From the NCBI GenBank assembly GCA_016713225.1, contig JADJPO010000002.1:930001-994000 (forward strand): a DNA stretch of 64,000 nucleotides. Direction: 5' to 3'. The notes below the pieces were generated by a model, which saw nothing but the letters and a program-made list of their open reading frames with translations, had not been told where the DNA came from and ran no database searches. Source of the DNA: Kineosporiaceae bacterium. GTDB taxonomy: Bacteria; Actinomycetota; Actinomycetes; Actinomycetales; Kineosporiaceae. A program made the translations under genes and the position numbers. This document shows, in pieces, positions 8,833 through 16,843 of this stretch. Position 1 is the stretch's first letter. Each line of letters begins with the position of its first letter.

Positions 8833-9068
8833 GCCCCATGGCCACTCTCGAGATGGTGCGACTGCGCAGCAAGTACCCGAACACCGGTCGGATGACGGTT
8901 CGCTATCAGATGCCGTTGATCGACGCCCCGATGGACACCATCGACCCCACGGACCTCGACGAAGCCCTTCGTGAGGTTCTCAGCTCCGAGGCAACCGCTA
9001 CGCCGCAGGTCGTCGAGACGGAAACGTCCGGCGAAACCGTGGTGAGGAAGGGCGTGCAAGCCCGATGA
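8829..9068 (+). CDS. Unrecognised small ORF coupled between rpsZ and rpsH
   Basis: 79 residues from the GTG at 8829 (GTGA overlap with the rpsZ stop) or 76 from the ATG at 8838. The stop at 9066-9068 overlaps the rpsH ATG as ATGA. Third codon positions are mostly G or C in this frame, as in real genes nearby. The first half (MATLEMVRLRSKYPNTG, MTVRYQMPLIDAPMD) looks foldable; the second is acidic and Thr/Val-rich, ending RKGVQAR. There are no cysteines or membrane segments. I do not recognise a family. The coupling on both sides suggests it is translated at ribosomal-protein stoichiometry. Confidence 0.7.
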   Translation: MSPMATLEMVRLRSKYPNTGRMTVRYQMPLIDAPMDTIDPTDLDEALREVLSSEATATPQVVETETSGETVVRKGVQAR

Positions 9069-9463
9069 CCATGACCGACCCGATCGCAGACATGTTGACC
9101 CGTCTGCGCAACGCCAACTCGGCCTACCACGACGCGGTCGAGATGCCCTACAGCAAGCTCAAGGCGCACATCGCCGAGATCCTGCAGCAGGAGGGCTACA
9201 TCGCCTCCTGGGCAGTCGGTGACGCCGAGGTGGGCAAGTCGCTGACCATCACGCTGAAGTACGGCCCCAACCGGGAGCGTTCGATCGCCGGTGTGCGGCG
9301 CGTCAGCAAGCCCGGCCTGCGGGTCTACGCCAAGTCGACCAACCTGCCGCGCGTGCTCGGTGGCCTGGGGATCGCGATCCTGTCGACCTCCTCGGGGCTG
9401 CTGACCGACAAGCAGGCGAACAAGAAGGGCGTGGGTGGGGAAGTCCTCGCCTACGTCTGGTGA
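9065..9463 (+). CDS. rpsH: 30S ribosomal protein S8
   Basis: 132 residues, beginning MTMTDPIADMLTRLRNANSA, the usual S8 start, so the preceding small ORF is not a displaced S8 N-terminus. The C-terminal STSSGLLTDKQANKKGVGGE segment is conserved. S8 binds the central domain of 16S rRNA and in enteric bacteria represses the spc operon. It overlaps the upstream ORF by four bases. Confidence 0.98.
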   Translation: MTMTDPIADMLTRLRNANSAYHDAVEMPYSKLKAHIAEILQQEGYIASWAVGDAEVGKSLTITLKYGPNRERSIAGVRRVSKPGLRVYAKSTNLPRVLGGLGIAILSTSSGLLTDKQANKKGVGGEVLAYVW

Positions 9464-9475
9464 GGGAGAGCTGAG

Positions 9476-10015
9476 ATGTCCCGCATCGGCAAGCTGCCCA
9501 TCACCGTGCCCGGCGGCGTCGAGGTCACCATCGACGGTCAGGATGTGACGGTCAAGGGTCCCAAGGGCACCCTGAACCACTCCATCGCCGCCCCGATCAC
9601 GGTCGAGCGTGAGGACGCCACGCTGCGCGTCGTCCGGCCGGACGACGAGCGCAGCTCGCGCGCCCTGCACGGCCTGACCCGCACGCTGATCGCCAACATG
9701 GTGATCGGCGTGACCCAGGGCTACGAGAAGAAGCTCGAGATCGTCGGTACCGGGTACCGGGTGCAGGCCAAGGGGTCGAACCTCGAGTTCGCCCTGGGCT
9801 ACAGCCACTCGATCACGGTCGAGCCACCGGACGGCGTGACCTTCGCGGTCGAGGCGCCCACCCGGTTCTCGGTCGCCGGCATCGACAAGCAGAAGGTCGG
9901 CGAGGTCGCCGCCAATCTGCGCAAGCTGCGCAAGCCCGACCCGTACAAGGGCAAGGGCGTGCGGTACGCCGGGGAGACGATCCGGCGCAAGGTCGGGAAG
10001 GCAGGCAAGAAGTGA
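9476..10015 (+). CDS. rplF: 50S ribosomal protein L6
   Basis: 179 residues. It begins MSRIGKLPITVPGGVEV and ends with the conserved KPDPYKGKGVRYAGE region near the sarcin-ricin loop. Two tandem L6 folds are complete. GGGAGAGC precedes the ATG. Its stop overlaps the rplR start as TGATG. Confidence 0.98.
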   Translation: MSRIGKLPITVPGGVEVTIDGQDVTVKGPKGTLNHSIAAPITVEREDATLRVVRPDDERSSRALHGLTRTLIANMVIGVTQGYEKKLEIVGTGYRVQAKGSNLEFALGYSHSITVEPPDGVTFAVEAPTRFSVAGIDKQKVGEVAANLRKLRKPDPYKGKGVRYAGETIRRKVGKAGKK

Positions 10016-10404
10016 TGGCGATCGGCATCAAGCGCAGCGGAGGCGGGGCCGGTAAGGGCACCGACGCGGCACGCAAGCGCCGTCACCTGCGCGTGCGCAA
10101 GCGCATCGTGGGCAGCCCCGAGCGTCCCCGTCTGGTGGTCACCCGGTCCAGCCGGCACATGGTCGCCCAGATCGTGGACGACGCCGCGGGCCGCACGCTC
10201 GCCTCGGCGTCCACCCTCGAGGCCGACCTGCGCACCCTGGAGGGCGACAAGACCGCCAAGGCCAAGCGGGTCGGCGAGCTGGTGGCCGAGCGCGCGAAGG
10301 CGGCCGGTGTGGCGGCCGTGGTCTTCGACCGCGGCGGCAACCGCTATCACGGCCGGGTCGCGGCCGTGGCGGACGGCGCTCGCGAAGGCGGGCTGTCCCT
10401 GTGA
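10015..10404 (+). CDS. rplR: 50S ribosomal protein L18
   Basis: 129 residues from the ATG at 10015 (a GTG one codon earlier is possible). It shows RKRRHLRVRKRIVGSPERPR and the C-terminal VVFDRGGNRYHGRVAAVADG. L18 binds 5S rRNA with L5. A basic Gly-rich N-terminus (GIKRSGGGAGKG) is slightly longer than usual. The 37-base gap to rpsE contains a Shine-Dalgarno-like GGAAGG. Confidence 0.97.
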   Translation: MAIGIKRSGGGAGKGTDAARKRRHLRVRKRIVGSPERPRLVVTRSSRHMVAQIVDDAAGRTLASASTLEADLRTLEGDKTAKAKRVGELVAERAKAAGVAAVVFDRGGNRYHGRVAAVADGAREGGLSL

Positions 10405-10441
10405 GCATCGAGATGACAACGCACGCGGGAAGGAACCTCTG

Positions 10442-11080
10442 ATGGCGGGACCCCAGCGCCGCGGAACTGGCGCCGGAGCCGGTGCCAGCGGCGGCGGCGA
10501 GAACTCGGGACGGCGTGAGCGTCGCGACCGGGACAACCGGCGCGATCGCGACGGCGGCGCGGAGAAGACCGCCTTCGTCGAGCGGGTCGTGGCGATCAAC
10601 CGCGTGGCCAAGGTGGTCAAGGGTGGTCGGCGGTTCAGCTTCACCGCCCTGGTCGTGGTCGGCGACGGCGACGGCACCGTGGGTGTCGGGTACGGCAAGG
10701 CCAAGGAGGTGCCCGCGGCGATCGCCAAGGGTGTCGAGGAGGCCAAGAAGCACTTCTTCAAGGTGCCGCGCATCCAGGGGACCATCCCGCACCCGATCCA
10801 GGGTGAGAAGGCCGCGGGCGTCGTCCTGCTCAAGCCGGCTTCGCCCGGTACCGGTGTCATCGCCGGTGGGCCGGTGCGCGCGGTCCTGGACTGCGCCGGG
10901 ATCCACGACGTGCTCAGCAAGTCGCTCGGGTCGTCGAACGCGATCAACATCGTGCACGCGACGGTGGCGGCGCTGAAGGGTCTGGAGCGTCCGGAGTCGG
11001 TGGCGGCCCGTCGGGGTCTGCCCATCGAGGACGTCGCGCCGGCCGCCCTGCTGCGAGCCCGTGCCGGGACCGGTGCATGA
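10442..11080 (+). CDS. rpsE: 30S ribosomal protein S5 with charged N-terminal extension
   Basis: 212 residues from the ATG at 10442. After about 40 Gly/Arg/Asp-rich residues comes the S5 double-stranded RNA-binding domain (ERVVAINRVAKVVKGGRRF) and the C-terminal domain with GGPVRAVLDCAGIHDV. S5 is on the 30S solvent side near the decoding accuracy region. The N-terminal extension is common in actinobacteria. The stop overlaps rpmD. Confidence 0.97.
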   Translation: MAGPQRRGTGAGAGASGGGENSGRRERRDRDNRRDRDGGAEKTAFVERVVAINRVAKVVKGGRRFSFTALVVVGDGDGTVGVGYGKAKEVPAAIAKGVEEAKKHFFKVPRIQGTIPHPIQGEKAAGVVLLKPASPGTGVIAGGPVRAVLDCAGIHDVLSKSLGSSNAINIVHATVAALKGLERPESVAARRGLPIEDVAPAALLRARAGTGA

Positions 11081-11262
11081 TGGCCAAGCTCAAGGTGACC
11101 CAGATCAGGTCCACGATCGGCGGGATCGCCGCTCACCGGGAGACAGTGCGTTCACTCGGACTGAAGCGGATCGGCCACGTCGTGGTGAAGGAGGACCGTC
11201 CCGAGATCCGCGGGATGGTCAAGGCGGTGCGCCACTTGGTCACCGTCGAGGAGGTTGACTGA
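11080..11262 (+). CDS. rpmD: 50S ribosomal protein L30
   Basis: 60 residues from the ATG at 11080 (an ATG one codon earlier at 11077 is also in frame). Conserved pieces are KVTQIRSTIGG and LGLKRIGHVVVKED. It is followed two bases later by rplO. Length is standard. Confidence 0.96.
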   Translation: MAKLKVTQIRSTIGGIAAHRETVRSLGLKRIGHVVVKEDRPEIRGMVKAVRHLVTVEEVD

Positions 11263-11264
11263 TC

Positions 11265-11729
11265 ATGGCCGGCTCGCAGAACAGCGAGAAGCCGCTGCGG
11301 GTTCACCACCTGCGGCCTGCTCCGGGGTCCAAGACCCCCAAGACCCGGGTGGGTCGTGGTGAGGGCAGCAAGGGCAAGACCGCCGGACGTGGCACCAAGG
11401 GCACCAAGGCGCGGTACCAGGTCTCGGCTGCCTTCGAGGGTGGCCAGATGCCGATGCACATGCGCCTGCCCAAGCTGCGTGGCTTCAAGAACCCGTTCCG
11501 GGTCACCTACCAGGTGGTCAACCTGGACCGGCTGTCGTCGCTCTACCCGGACGGCGGCACGGTGACCGTGGACGACCTGGTGGCCAAGGGCGCGGTGCGT
11601 CCCGGACACCCGGTCAAGGTTCTGGGCACCGGCGAGGTCGGTGTGGCGTTGCAGGTGAGTGTCGACGCCTTCTCCACCAGCGCTCGCGAGAAGATCGCTG
11701 CTGCGGGCGGGACCGCTTCGACCGACTGA
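11265..11729 (+). CDS. rplO: 50S ribosomal protein L15
   Basis: 154 residues. It has the basic N-terminal arm (VGRGEGSKGKTAGRGTKG) that threads through 23S rRNA and the C-terminal domain with HPVKVLGTGEV. It is the last ribosomal protein of the spc block before secY and is followed by a strong stem-loop. Confidence 0.97.
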   Translation: MAGSQNSEKPLRVHHLRPAPGSKTPKTRVGRGEGSKGKTAGRGTKGTKARYQVSAAFEGGQMPMHMRLPKLRGFKNPFRVTYQVVNLDRLSSLYPDGGTVTVDDLVAKGAVRPGHPVKVLGTGEVGVALQVSVDAFSTSAREKIAAAGGTASTD

Positions 11730-11734
11730 GGATG

Positions 11735-11784
11735 ACGGGCCAGGTCCGGCCCGCGGCCGAGCGCCGCAGCCGGACCCGGCCCGT
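11735..11784 (+). other. Long stem-loop between rplO and secY
   Basis: ACGGGCC (11735-11741) pairs with GGCCCGT (11778-11784). After one A-C mismatch, GGTCCGGC pairs with GCCGGACC (11743-11750 with 11769-11776). An inner GCGGC/GCCGC stem closes a six-base loop. That is about 15 outer pairs plus five inner ones in an 87-base gap. There is no clear T-run after it. It could be an attenuator, an RNase site or a stability element separating ribosomal genes from secY-adk-map. Confidence 0.75.
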
Positions 11785-11816
11785 ACCCATTTCCGCCCTG
11801 AGGATCAGGAGGAACC

Positions 11817-13142
11817 GTGCTCACCGCGTTCGCCCGGGCGTTCCGAACCCCCGACCTGCGTCGCAAGTTGTTCTTCACGATGGCGATCATGGCCGTGTTC
11901 CGGCTCGGGTCGTTCATCCCGACGCCGGGGATCAGCTACAGCGCGGTGCGCAGCTGTATCGGCCAGCAGGACAGCTCCAGCGGAGCCGCCGGGGCGTTCG
12001 CCCTGGCCAACCTGTTCAGCGGCGGGGCGCTGCTCCAGCTGAGCATCTTCGCGCTGGGGATCATGCCGTACATCACGGCGAGCATCATCATCCAGCTGTT
12101 GACCGTGGTGATCCCGAGGTTCGAGGCCCTGAAGGAAGAGGGGCAGAGCGGGACGTCGAAGCTGACGCAGTACACCCGGTACCTGACCATCGGCCTGGCC
12201 ATCCTGCAGTCGACCACGCTGGTGGCCATGGCTCGGGCGAACAACATCTTCCCCAACTGCACGGCCGACATCGTGCCCAAGCGCGACATCTGGACCGTCC
12301 TGCTGATGGTGATCACGCTGACGGCCGGCACCGGCCTGATCATGTGGCTCGGTGAGCTGGTCACCGAGCGAGGCGTCGGCAACGGCATGTCGCTGCTGAT
12401 CTTCACCTCGATTGCGGCCACGTTCCCCGGCGCGCTGTGGGGGATCAAGCAGCAGAACGACGCCTCCGGCCACGGCTGGGACACCCTGGCGCTGGTGATC
12501 GCCGTCGGCATCGTCGTGATGGCCCTGGTCATCTTCGTCGAGCAGTCGCAACGGCGGATCCCGGTGCAGTACGCCAAACGCATGATCGGCCGTCGGATGT
12601 ACGGCGGCACCAGCACCTACATCCCGATCAAGGTCAACATGGCCGGGGTCATCCCGGTCATCTTCGCCTCGTCGCTGCTCTACCTGCCGATGCTGATCGC
12701 CGGGTTCCAGCCCGACAGCACCGCCGGGTGGATCACCTTCATCCGCCGGTACCTGCAGACCGGTGACCACTGGATCTACATGGTGATCTACACCGCGCTG
12801 ATCATCTTCTTCACGTACTTCTACGTGTCGATCACGTTCAACCCGGACGAGGTCGCCGAGAACATGAAGAAGTACGGCGGGTTCATCCCCGGCATCCGCG
12901 CCGGTCGGCCCACCGCTGAGTACCTCGAGTATGTTCTGTCCCGGATTACCTTGCCCGGATCGGTCTATCTCGCCATCATCTCCCTGATCCCCTTGGTCGC
13001 GTTCGCCCTGATCCAGGCCAATCAGGCGTCCTTCCCGTTCGGTGGAACCTCCATCCTGATCGTGGTGGGCGTCGGTCTCGAGACGGTCAAACAGATCGAG
13101 TCCCAGCTGCAGCAGCGGCATTACGAAGGGTTCTTGCGATGA
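11817..13142 (+). CDS. secY: Protein translocase channel subunit SecY
   Basis: 441 residues, GTG start at 11817 after AGGAGGA. It has ten predicted membrane helices and the family landmarks FTSI, GTSKLTQYTRYLT and the cytoplasmic loop QRRIPVQYAKRMIG, then FFTYFYVSITFNPDEVAENMKKYGGFIPGIRAG (only part quoted: NPDEVAENMKKYGGFIPGIR). SecY forms the membrane pore with SecE and SecG for SecA- and SRP-directed export. The stop overlaps adk as ATGA. Confidence 0.98.
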   Translation: MLTAFARAFRTPDLRRKLFFTMAIMAVFRLGSFIPTPGISYSAVRSCIGQQDSSSGAAGAFALANLFSGGALLQLSIFALGIMPYITASIIIQLLTVVIPRFEALKEEGQSGTSKLTQYTRYLTIGLAILQSTTLVAMARANNIFPNCTADIVPKRDIWTVLLMVITLTAGTGLIMWLGELVTERGVGNGMSLLIFTSIAATFPGALWGIKQQNDASGHGWDTLALVIAVGIVVMALVIFVEQSQRRIPVQYAKRMIGRRMYGGTSTYIPIKVNMAGVIPVIFASSLLYLPMLIAGFQPDSTAGWITFIRRYLQTGDHWIYMVIYTALIIFFTYFYVSITFNPDEVAENMKKYGGFIPGIRAGRPTAEYLEYVLSRITLPGSVYLAIISLIPLVAFALIQANQASFPFGGTSILIVVGVGLETVKQIESQLQQRHYEGFLR

Positions 13143-13705
13143 GGCTTGTTCTGCTCGGTCCCCCCGGCGCCGGAAAGGGCACCCAGGCCGTCGGCCTCGC
13201 GGCCCGGCTCGGCATCCCGGCCATCTCGACCGGTGACATCTTCCGCAGCAACATCAAGGGCGGAACCGACTTGGGCAAGCTGGCTCAGAGCTACACCTCG
13301 ACCGGGCGGCTGGTGCCCGACGAGGTCACCAACGACATGGTCGCCGACCGACTCGCCCAGGACGACGTGGCGCCGGGCTTCCTGCTCGATGGCTACCCGC
13401 GCAATGCGGCTCAGGTGGACGCTCTGGACGCCATGTTGGCTGCTTCCGGCACCCCGCTGGACGCCGTCGTCCTGATCACCGCCGACACCGACGCCTTGGT
13501 GCAGCGGCTGCTCAAGCGGGCCGAGATCGAGGGCCGTGAGGACGACACCGAGGACGTCATCCGGCACCGCCAGGAGGTCTACGCCGCCGAGACCGCGCCA
13601 TTGATCGACATCTTCGACGGCCGCGGCATGTTGGTGCGGGTCGACGGGATGGGTGAGATCGGCGAGGTCACCGACCGGCTGTTCGCCGCCCTCGACGGGC
13701 GCTGA
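13139..13705 (+). CDS. adk: Adenylate kinase (short form)
   Basis: 188 residues; converts ATP and AMP to two ADP. The P-loop GPPGAGKGT is at residues 7-15, with STGDIFRSNI for AMP binding and DGYPRN at about 82-87. It lacks the long zinc-type LID insert, as is usual in actinobacteria (about 180-190 residues). It starts inside the secY stop (ATGA), so the two are coupled. Confidence 0.98.
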   Translation: MRLVLLGPPGAGKGTQAVGLAARLGIPAISTGDIFRSNIKGGTDLGKLAQSYTSTGRLVPDEVTNDMVADRLAQDDVAPGFLLDGYPRNAAQVDALDAMLAASGTPLDAVVLITADTDALVQRLLKRAEIEGREDDTEDVIRHRQEVYAAETAPLIDIFDGRGMLVRVDGMGEIGEVTDRLFAALDGR

Positions 13706-13727
13706 CACCACCTGTGACGCGCTGGTG

Positions 13728-14564
13728 ATGTTGGGACGCGACCGGATCCAGTACAAGTCGATCGACCAGATGCGGTTGATGCGTACTGCTGGTCTGCTGG
13801 TCGCCGACGCCCTGGACGCCGTGCGGCGTGAGCTGCGGGTCGGCGTGACCACCAAGGAGCTCGACGCCGTCGCCGAGGACGTGATCCGTTCCGGCGGCGG
13901 CACCCCCTCCTTCCTCGGGTATGGGCGCCCGGCCTACCCCGCCAGCACGTGCATCTCGGTGAACGACGAGGTGGTCCACGGCATCCCCGGGGCTCGAGTG
14001 CTCCAGGCCGGGGACCTGGTCTCGGTGGACTGCGGCGCCATCGTCGCCGGCTGGCACGGCGACTCGGCGTTCAGCGCCGTCGTCGGGGGCGAGTCCGCGG
14101 CGGATCCGGCCGACCTCGAGCTGATGGCGGTCACCGAGCAGGCCATGTGGCACGGCATCGCCGCCATCGCGGTGGGCGAGCGACTCAACGCCATCGGGGC
14201 GGCCGTGGAGGATTGCGTCGCCGAACGCTACGGCTTGGTGGAGGAGTACGGCGGTCACGGCATCGGGACGGCCATGCACCAGGACCCGCACGTCCTGAAC
14301 TACCGCACCCGCGACCGCGGGCCGAAGCTGAGGCCCGGGATCTGCCTGGCCATCGAACCGATGCTGACCGCCGGGGATCCGGCCACCCACGTGCTCGCCG
14401 ACGACTGGACCGTGGCGACCGTCGACGGGCAGCGGGCAGCCCACACCGAGCACAGTGTCGCCCTGTACGAGGGCGGCCTGTGGGTTCTGACGGCCCGCGA
14501 CGGCGGCGAGGCCGGCCTGGCCTCGGTGGGCGCGGCGTCCCGATACGCCCCGCTCGGGGACTGA
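13728..14564 (+). CDS. map: Methionine aminopeptidase, type I
   Basis: 278 residues from the ATG at 13728 (GTG at 13725 possible). Removes the N-terminal methionine from new proteins. The metal site residues are visible: DCGAIVAGWHGDS (two Asp), the His in GGHGIGTAMH, the Glu in IEPM and the Glu in HTEHSVAL. The substrate-binding CISVNDEVVHGIP motif is intact. It follows adk by 22 bases and ends the secY-adk-map group. Confidence 0.97.
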   Translation: MLGRDRIQYKSIDQMRLMRTAGLLVADALDAVRRELRVGVTTKELDAVAEDVIRSGGGTPSFLGYGRPAYPASTCISVNDEVVHGIPGARVLQAGDLVSVDCGAIVAGWHGDSAFSAVVGGESAADPADLELMAVTEQAMWHGIAAIAVGERLNAIGAAVEDCVAERYGLVEEYGGHGIGTAMHQDPHVLNYRTRDRGPKLRPGICLAIEPMLTAGDPATHVLADDWTVATVDGQRAAHTEHSVALYEGGLWVLTARDGGEAGLASVGAASRYAPLGD

Positions 14565-14869
14565 CACCCGACCGCCACCTGGTGCCGCACCTGTTGAGCG
14601 CGTCCCGACCGGACGCGTCCTGACCGCAGTACCCTCGCTGCCCCAGCACCTCGAGTCGCCGTCACCAACTGTCATATTCGGATCACCCTGAGGCACGGCA
14701 AGGGGCTGGGTGATCATCGATTTCAGTTCGGCGCGCCTGCTGGCATACACTCACCTGTCGGCTCACGTGCATCTGTAGCCCTCGAACTCGCCCCGCGGCT
14801 GGTCTGGCGAGCGGAGGGCGTCGTCACTCGTGAGACACACCAGATACGGCTCGAAGAATTGCGGAGGAC
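14565..14869 (+). other. Intergenic region map-infA
   Basis: This 305-base region has no convincing ORF. It contains a 7-base-pair hairpin CGCGTCC/GGACGCG at 14599-14617, without a T-run, which may end the map transcript. It also contains a candidate infA promoter around 14722-14751, after which an untranslated leader of about 110 bases runs to infA. Confidence 0.6.
14722..14751 (+). promoter_or_regulatory. Candidate promoter of infA / alpha operon
   Basis: TTCAGT (14722-14727) and TACACT (14746-14751), 18 bases apart, within the sequence GGCATACACT. The -10 is close to the actinobacterial TANNNT pattern and the -35 is weak. Position in the only long gap before the alpha operon supports it. 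Confidence 0.45.
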
Positions 14870-15091
14870 ATGGCAAAGAAGGACGGGGTCATCGAGATCG
14901 AGGGCACCGTGGTCGAAGCGCTGCCGAACGCGATGTTTCGCGTGGAGCTCAGCAACGGACACAAGGTCCTCGCCCATATCTCCGGCAAGATGCGCCAGCA
15001 CTACATCCGGATCCTTCCGGAGGACCGGGTGGTGGTGGAGCTCAGCCCCTACGACCTCTCCCGTGGTCGCATCGTCTACCGCTACAAGTAA
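14870..15091 (+). CDS. infA: Translation initiation factor IF-1
   Basis: 73 residues, the exact family length. Single OB-fold with GVIEIEGTVVEALPNAMFRV and HKVLAHISGKMRQHYIRI. IF-1 occupies the 30S A site during initiation. GCGGAGGAC precedes the ATG. It heads the alpha operon, upstream of rpmJ. Confidence 0.98.
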   Translation: MAKKDGVIEIEGTVVEALPNAMFRVELSNGHKVLAHISGKMRQHYIRILPEDRVVVELSPYDLSRGRIVYRYK

Positions 15092-15107
15092 CCGGAAAAT
15101 CGGAGCC

Positions 15108-15221
15108 ATGAAGGTCAAGCCGAGCGTCAAGAAGATCTGCGACAAGTGCAAGGTGATCCGCCGTCACGGTCGGGTCATGGTGATCTGCGACAACCAGCGC
15201 CACAAGCAGCGCCAGGGCTGA
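15108..15221 (+). CDS. rpmJ: 50S ribosomal protein L36 (zinc form)
   Basis: 37 residues from the ATG at 15108: MKVKPSVKKICDKCKVIRRH. The zinc ligands C11, C14, C27 and H32 are all present, so this is the zinc-dependent form. It sits 16 bases after infA and is followed by a 153-base gap with a hairpin. Confidence 0.97.
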   Translation: MKVKPSVKKICDKCKVIRRHGRVMVICDNQRHKQRQG

Positions 15222-15266
15222 GCAGCACTCCTTCGCCGTTCGCACCACCCAACGCAGCACCCGACC

Positions 15267-15286
15267 CCCGGGGTTCACGCCCCGGG
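15267..15286 (+). other. Hairpin in the rpmJ-rpsM gap
   Basis: CCCGGGG (15267-15273) pairs with CCCCGGG (15280-15286) around a six-base loop, within a 153-base untranslated stretch before rpsM. In enteric bacteria the rpsM leader is the S4 autoregulation site. Here only the stem is visible and no pseudoknot is evident. Confidence 0.5.
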
Positions 15287-15374
15287 ACGCCACCCCCGGA
15301 ACAGAGGCCGGGGACCGTGGGCACATGCCCGCGGACCGGTGTTGCCACAGACCTCTGCGAAGAGAAAGCAGACA

Positions 15375-15755
15375 ATGGCACGTCTCGTTGGCGTCGACCT
15401 CCCCCGCGACAAGCGGCTCGAGGTGGCGCTCACCTACATCTTCGGCATCGGCCGAACCCGTGCGCTCGAGACCTTGAAGGCCACCGGCGTCAGCCCGGAC
15501 CTTCGGGTCAAGGACCTGGACGACGAGTCCCTGGTCAAGCTGCGCGACTACATCGAGGTGAACTTCAAGGTCGAGGGTGACCTGCGCCGTGAGGTTGCCG
15601 CCGACATCCGCCGCAAGGTGGAGATCGGTTGCTACGAGGGCCTCCGGCACCGCCGCGGCCTGCCGGTGCGTGGACAGCGCACCAAGACCAACGCCCGCAC
15701 CCGCAAGGGCCCGAAGCGCACCGTCGCCGGCAAGAAGAAGGCAGGGAAGAAGTAA
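15375..15755 (+). CDS. rpsM: 30S ribosomal protein S13
   Basis: 126 residues from the ATG at 15375 (MARLVGVDLPRDKR). The helix-two-turn-helix motif (YIFGIGRTRALE) and the basic C-terminal tail (RGQRTKTNARTRKGPKR) that reaches the P site are present. Its TAA stop shares one base with the rpsK ATG. Confidence 0.97.
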   Translation: MARLVGVDLPRDKRLEVALTYIFGIGRTRALETLKATGVSPDLRVKDLDDESLVKLRDYIEVNFKVEGDLRREVAADIRRKVEIGCYEGLRHRRGLPVRGQRTKTNARTRKGPKRTVAGKKKAGKK

Positions 15756-16162
15756 TGCCCCCCAAGGCTCGTCAGTCCGGCGGTGCGCGCAAGCCGCGCC
15801 GCAAGGAGAAGAAGAACGTCTCCCACGGGCACGCTCACATCAAGAGCACGTTCAACAACACCATCGTGTCCATCACCGACCCGACCGGTGCCGTGATCTC
15901 GTGGGCCTCGGCCGGCCAGGTCGGGTTCAAGGGGTCGCGCAAGTCGACGCCGTTCGCCGCGCAGATGGCTGCCGAGGCGGCCGCGCGCCGTGCTCAGGAG
16001 CACGGCATGCGCAAGGTCGACGTCTTCGTCAAGGGTCCGGGTTCGGGCCGCGAGACCGCCATCCGCTCCCTGCAGGCGACCGGCCTCGAGGTCGGATCGA
16101 TCCAGGACGTGACCCCCACCCCCCACAACGGGTGCCGCCCGCCCAAGCGCCGCCGCGTCTGA
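15755..16162 (+). CDS. rpsK: 30S ribosomal protein S11
   Basis: 135 residues from the ATG at 15755. It begins MPPKARQSGGARKPRRKEKK and holds AHIKSTFNNTIVSITDPTG and the C-terminal DVTPTPHNGCRPPKRRRV. S11 lies on the 30S platform and contacts S18 and S21. It overlaps the rpsM stop by one base. Confidence 0.98.
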   Translation: MPPKARQSGGARKPRRKEKKNVSHGHAHIKSTFNNTIVSITDPTGAVISWASAGQVGFKGSRKSTPFAAQMAAEAAARRAQEHGMRKVDVFVKGPGSGRETAIRSLQATGLEVGSIQDVTPTPHNGCRPPKRRRV

Positions 16163-16213
16163 CGCGCATCCAGACCTCAGACGCGAGACCAGCCGAAGGA
16201 GAACCGAGACCAC

Positions 16214-16840
16214 ATGGCGCGTTACACCGGCGCTGATTGCAAGCGTTGCCGCCGCGAGAAGACCAAGCTGTTCCTCAAGGGAGCCAAGTGCGACTCCCCG
16301 AAGTGCCCGATCGAGATCCGTCCTTACCCCCCGGGTGAGCACGGTCGCGCGCGCACCAAGGAGAGCGAGTACCTGCTGCAGATGCGTGAGAAGCAGAAGG
16401 CTGCGCGCATCTACGGCGTCCTCGAGAAGCAGTTCCGTGGCTACTACGAAGAGGCCAACCGCAAGCAGGGCAAGACCGGCGAGAACCTGCTGCGCATCCT
16501 GGAGTCCCGCCTGGACAACGTCGTGTACCGGGCCGGCTTCGCCAAGTCCCGTGACATGGCACGTCAGCTGGTGCGCCACGGCCACCTGATCGTGAACGGC
16601 GTCAAGGTCGACATCCCGAGCTACCGGGTGAGCGAGAACGACATCGTCGAGGTGCGGGCCAAGTCGCTCGAGATGACCCCGTTCGTGGTCGCTCGTGCGG
16701 AGACCGGCGAGCGGACCGTTCCGGCCTGGCTCGAGGTCATCCCCAGCAAGATGCGCGTCCTGGTGCACGGCCTGCCGGCACGCCAGGTGATCGACACTCA
16801 GGTGCAGGAGCAGCTGATCGTCGAGCTCTACTCGAAGTAA
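16214..16840 (+). CDS. rpsD: 30S ribosomal protein S4 (zinc form)
   Basis: 208 residues. The N-terminus carries four cysteines (C9, C12, C26, C31) forming the zinc knuckle of the C-plus S4 type; many actinobacteria also encode a C-minus copy elsewhere. The S4 RNA-binding domain follows (RLDNVVYRAGFAKSRDMARQ). S4 nucleates 30S assembly. It is followed by the second paired-hairpin element. Confidence 0.97.
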   Translation: MARYTGADCKRCRREKTKLFLKGAKCDSPKCPIEIRPYPPGEHGRARTKESEYLLQMREKQKAARIYGVLEKQFRGYYEEANRKQGKTGENLLRILESRLDNVVYRAGFAKSRDMARQLVRHGHLIVNGVKVDIPSYRVSENDIVEVRAKSLEMTPFVVARAETGERTVPAWLEVIPSKMRVLVHGLPARQVIDTQVQEQLIVELYSK

Positions 16841-16843
16841 TCA

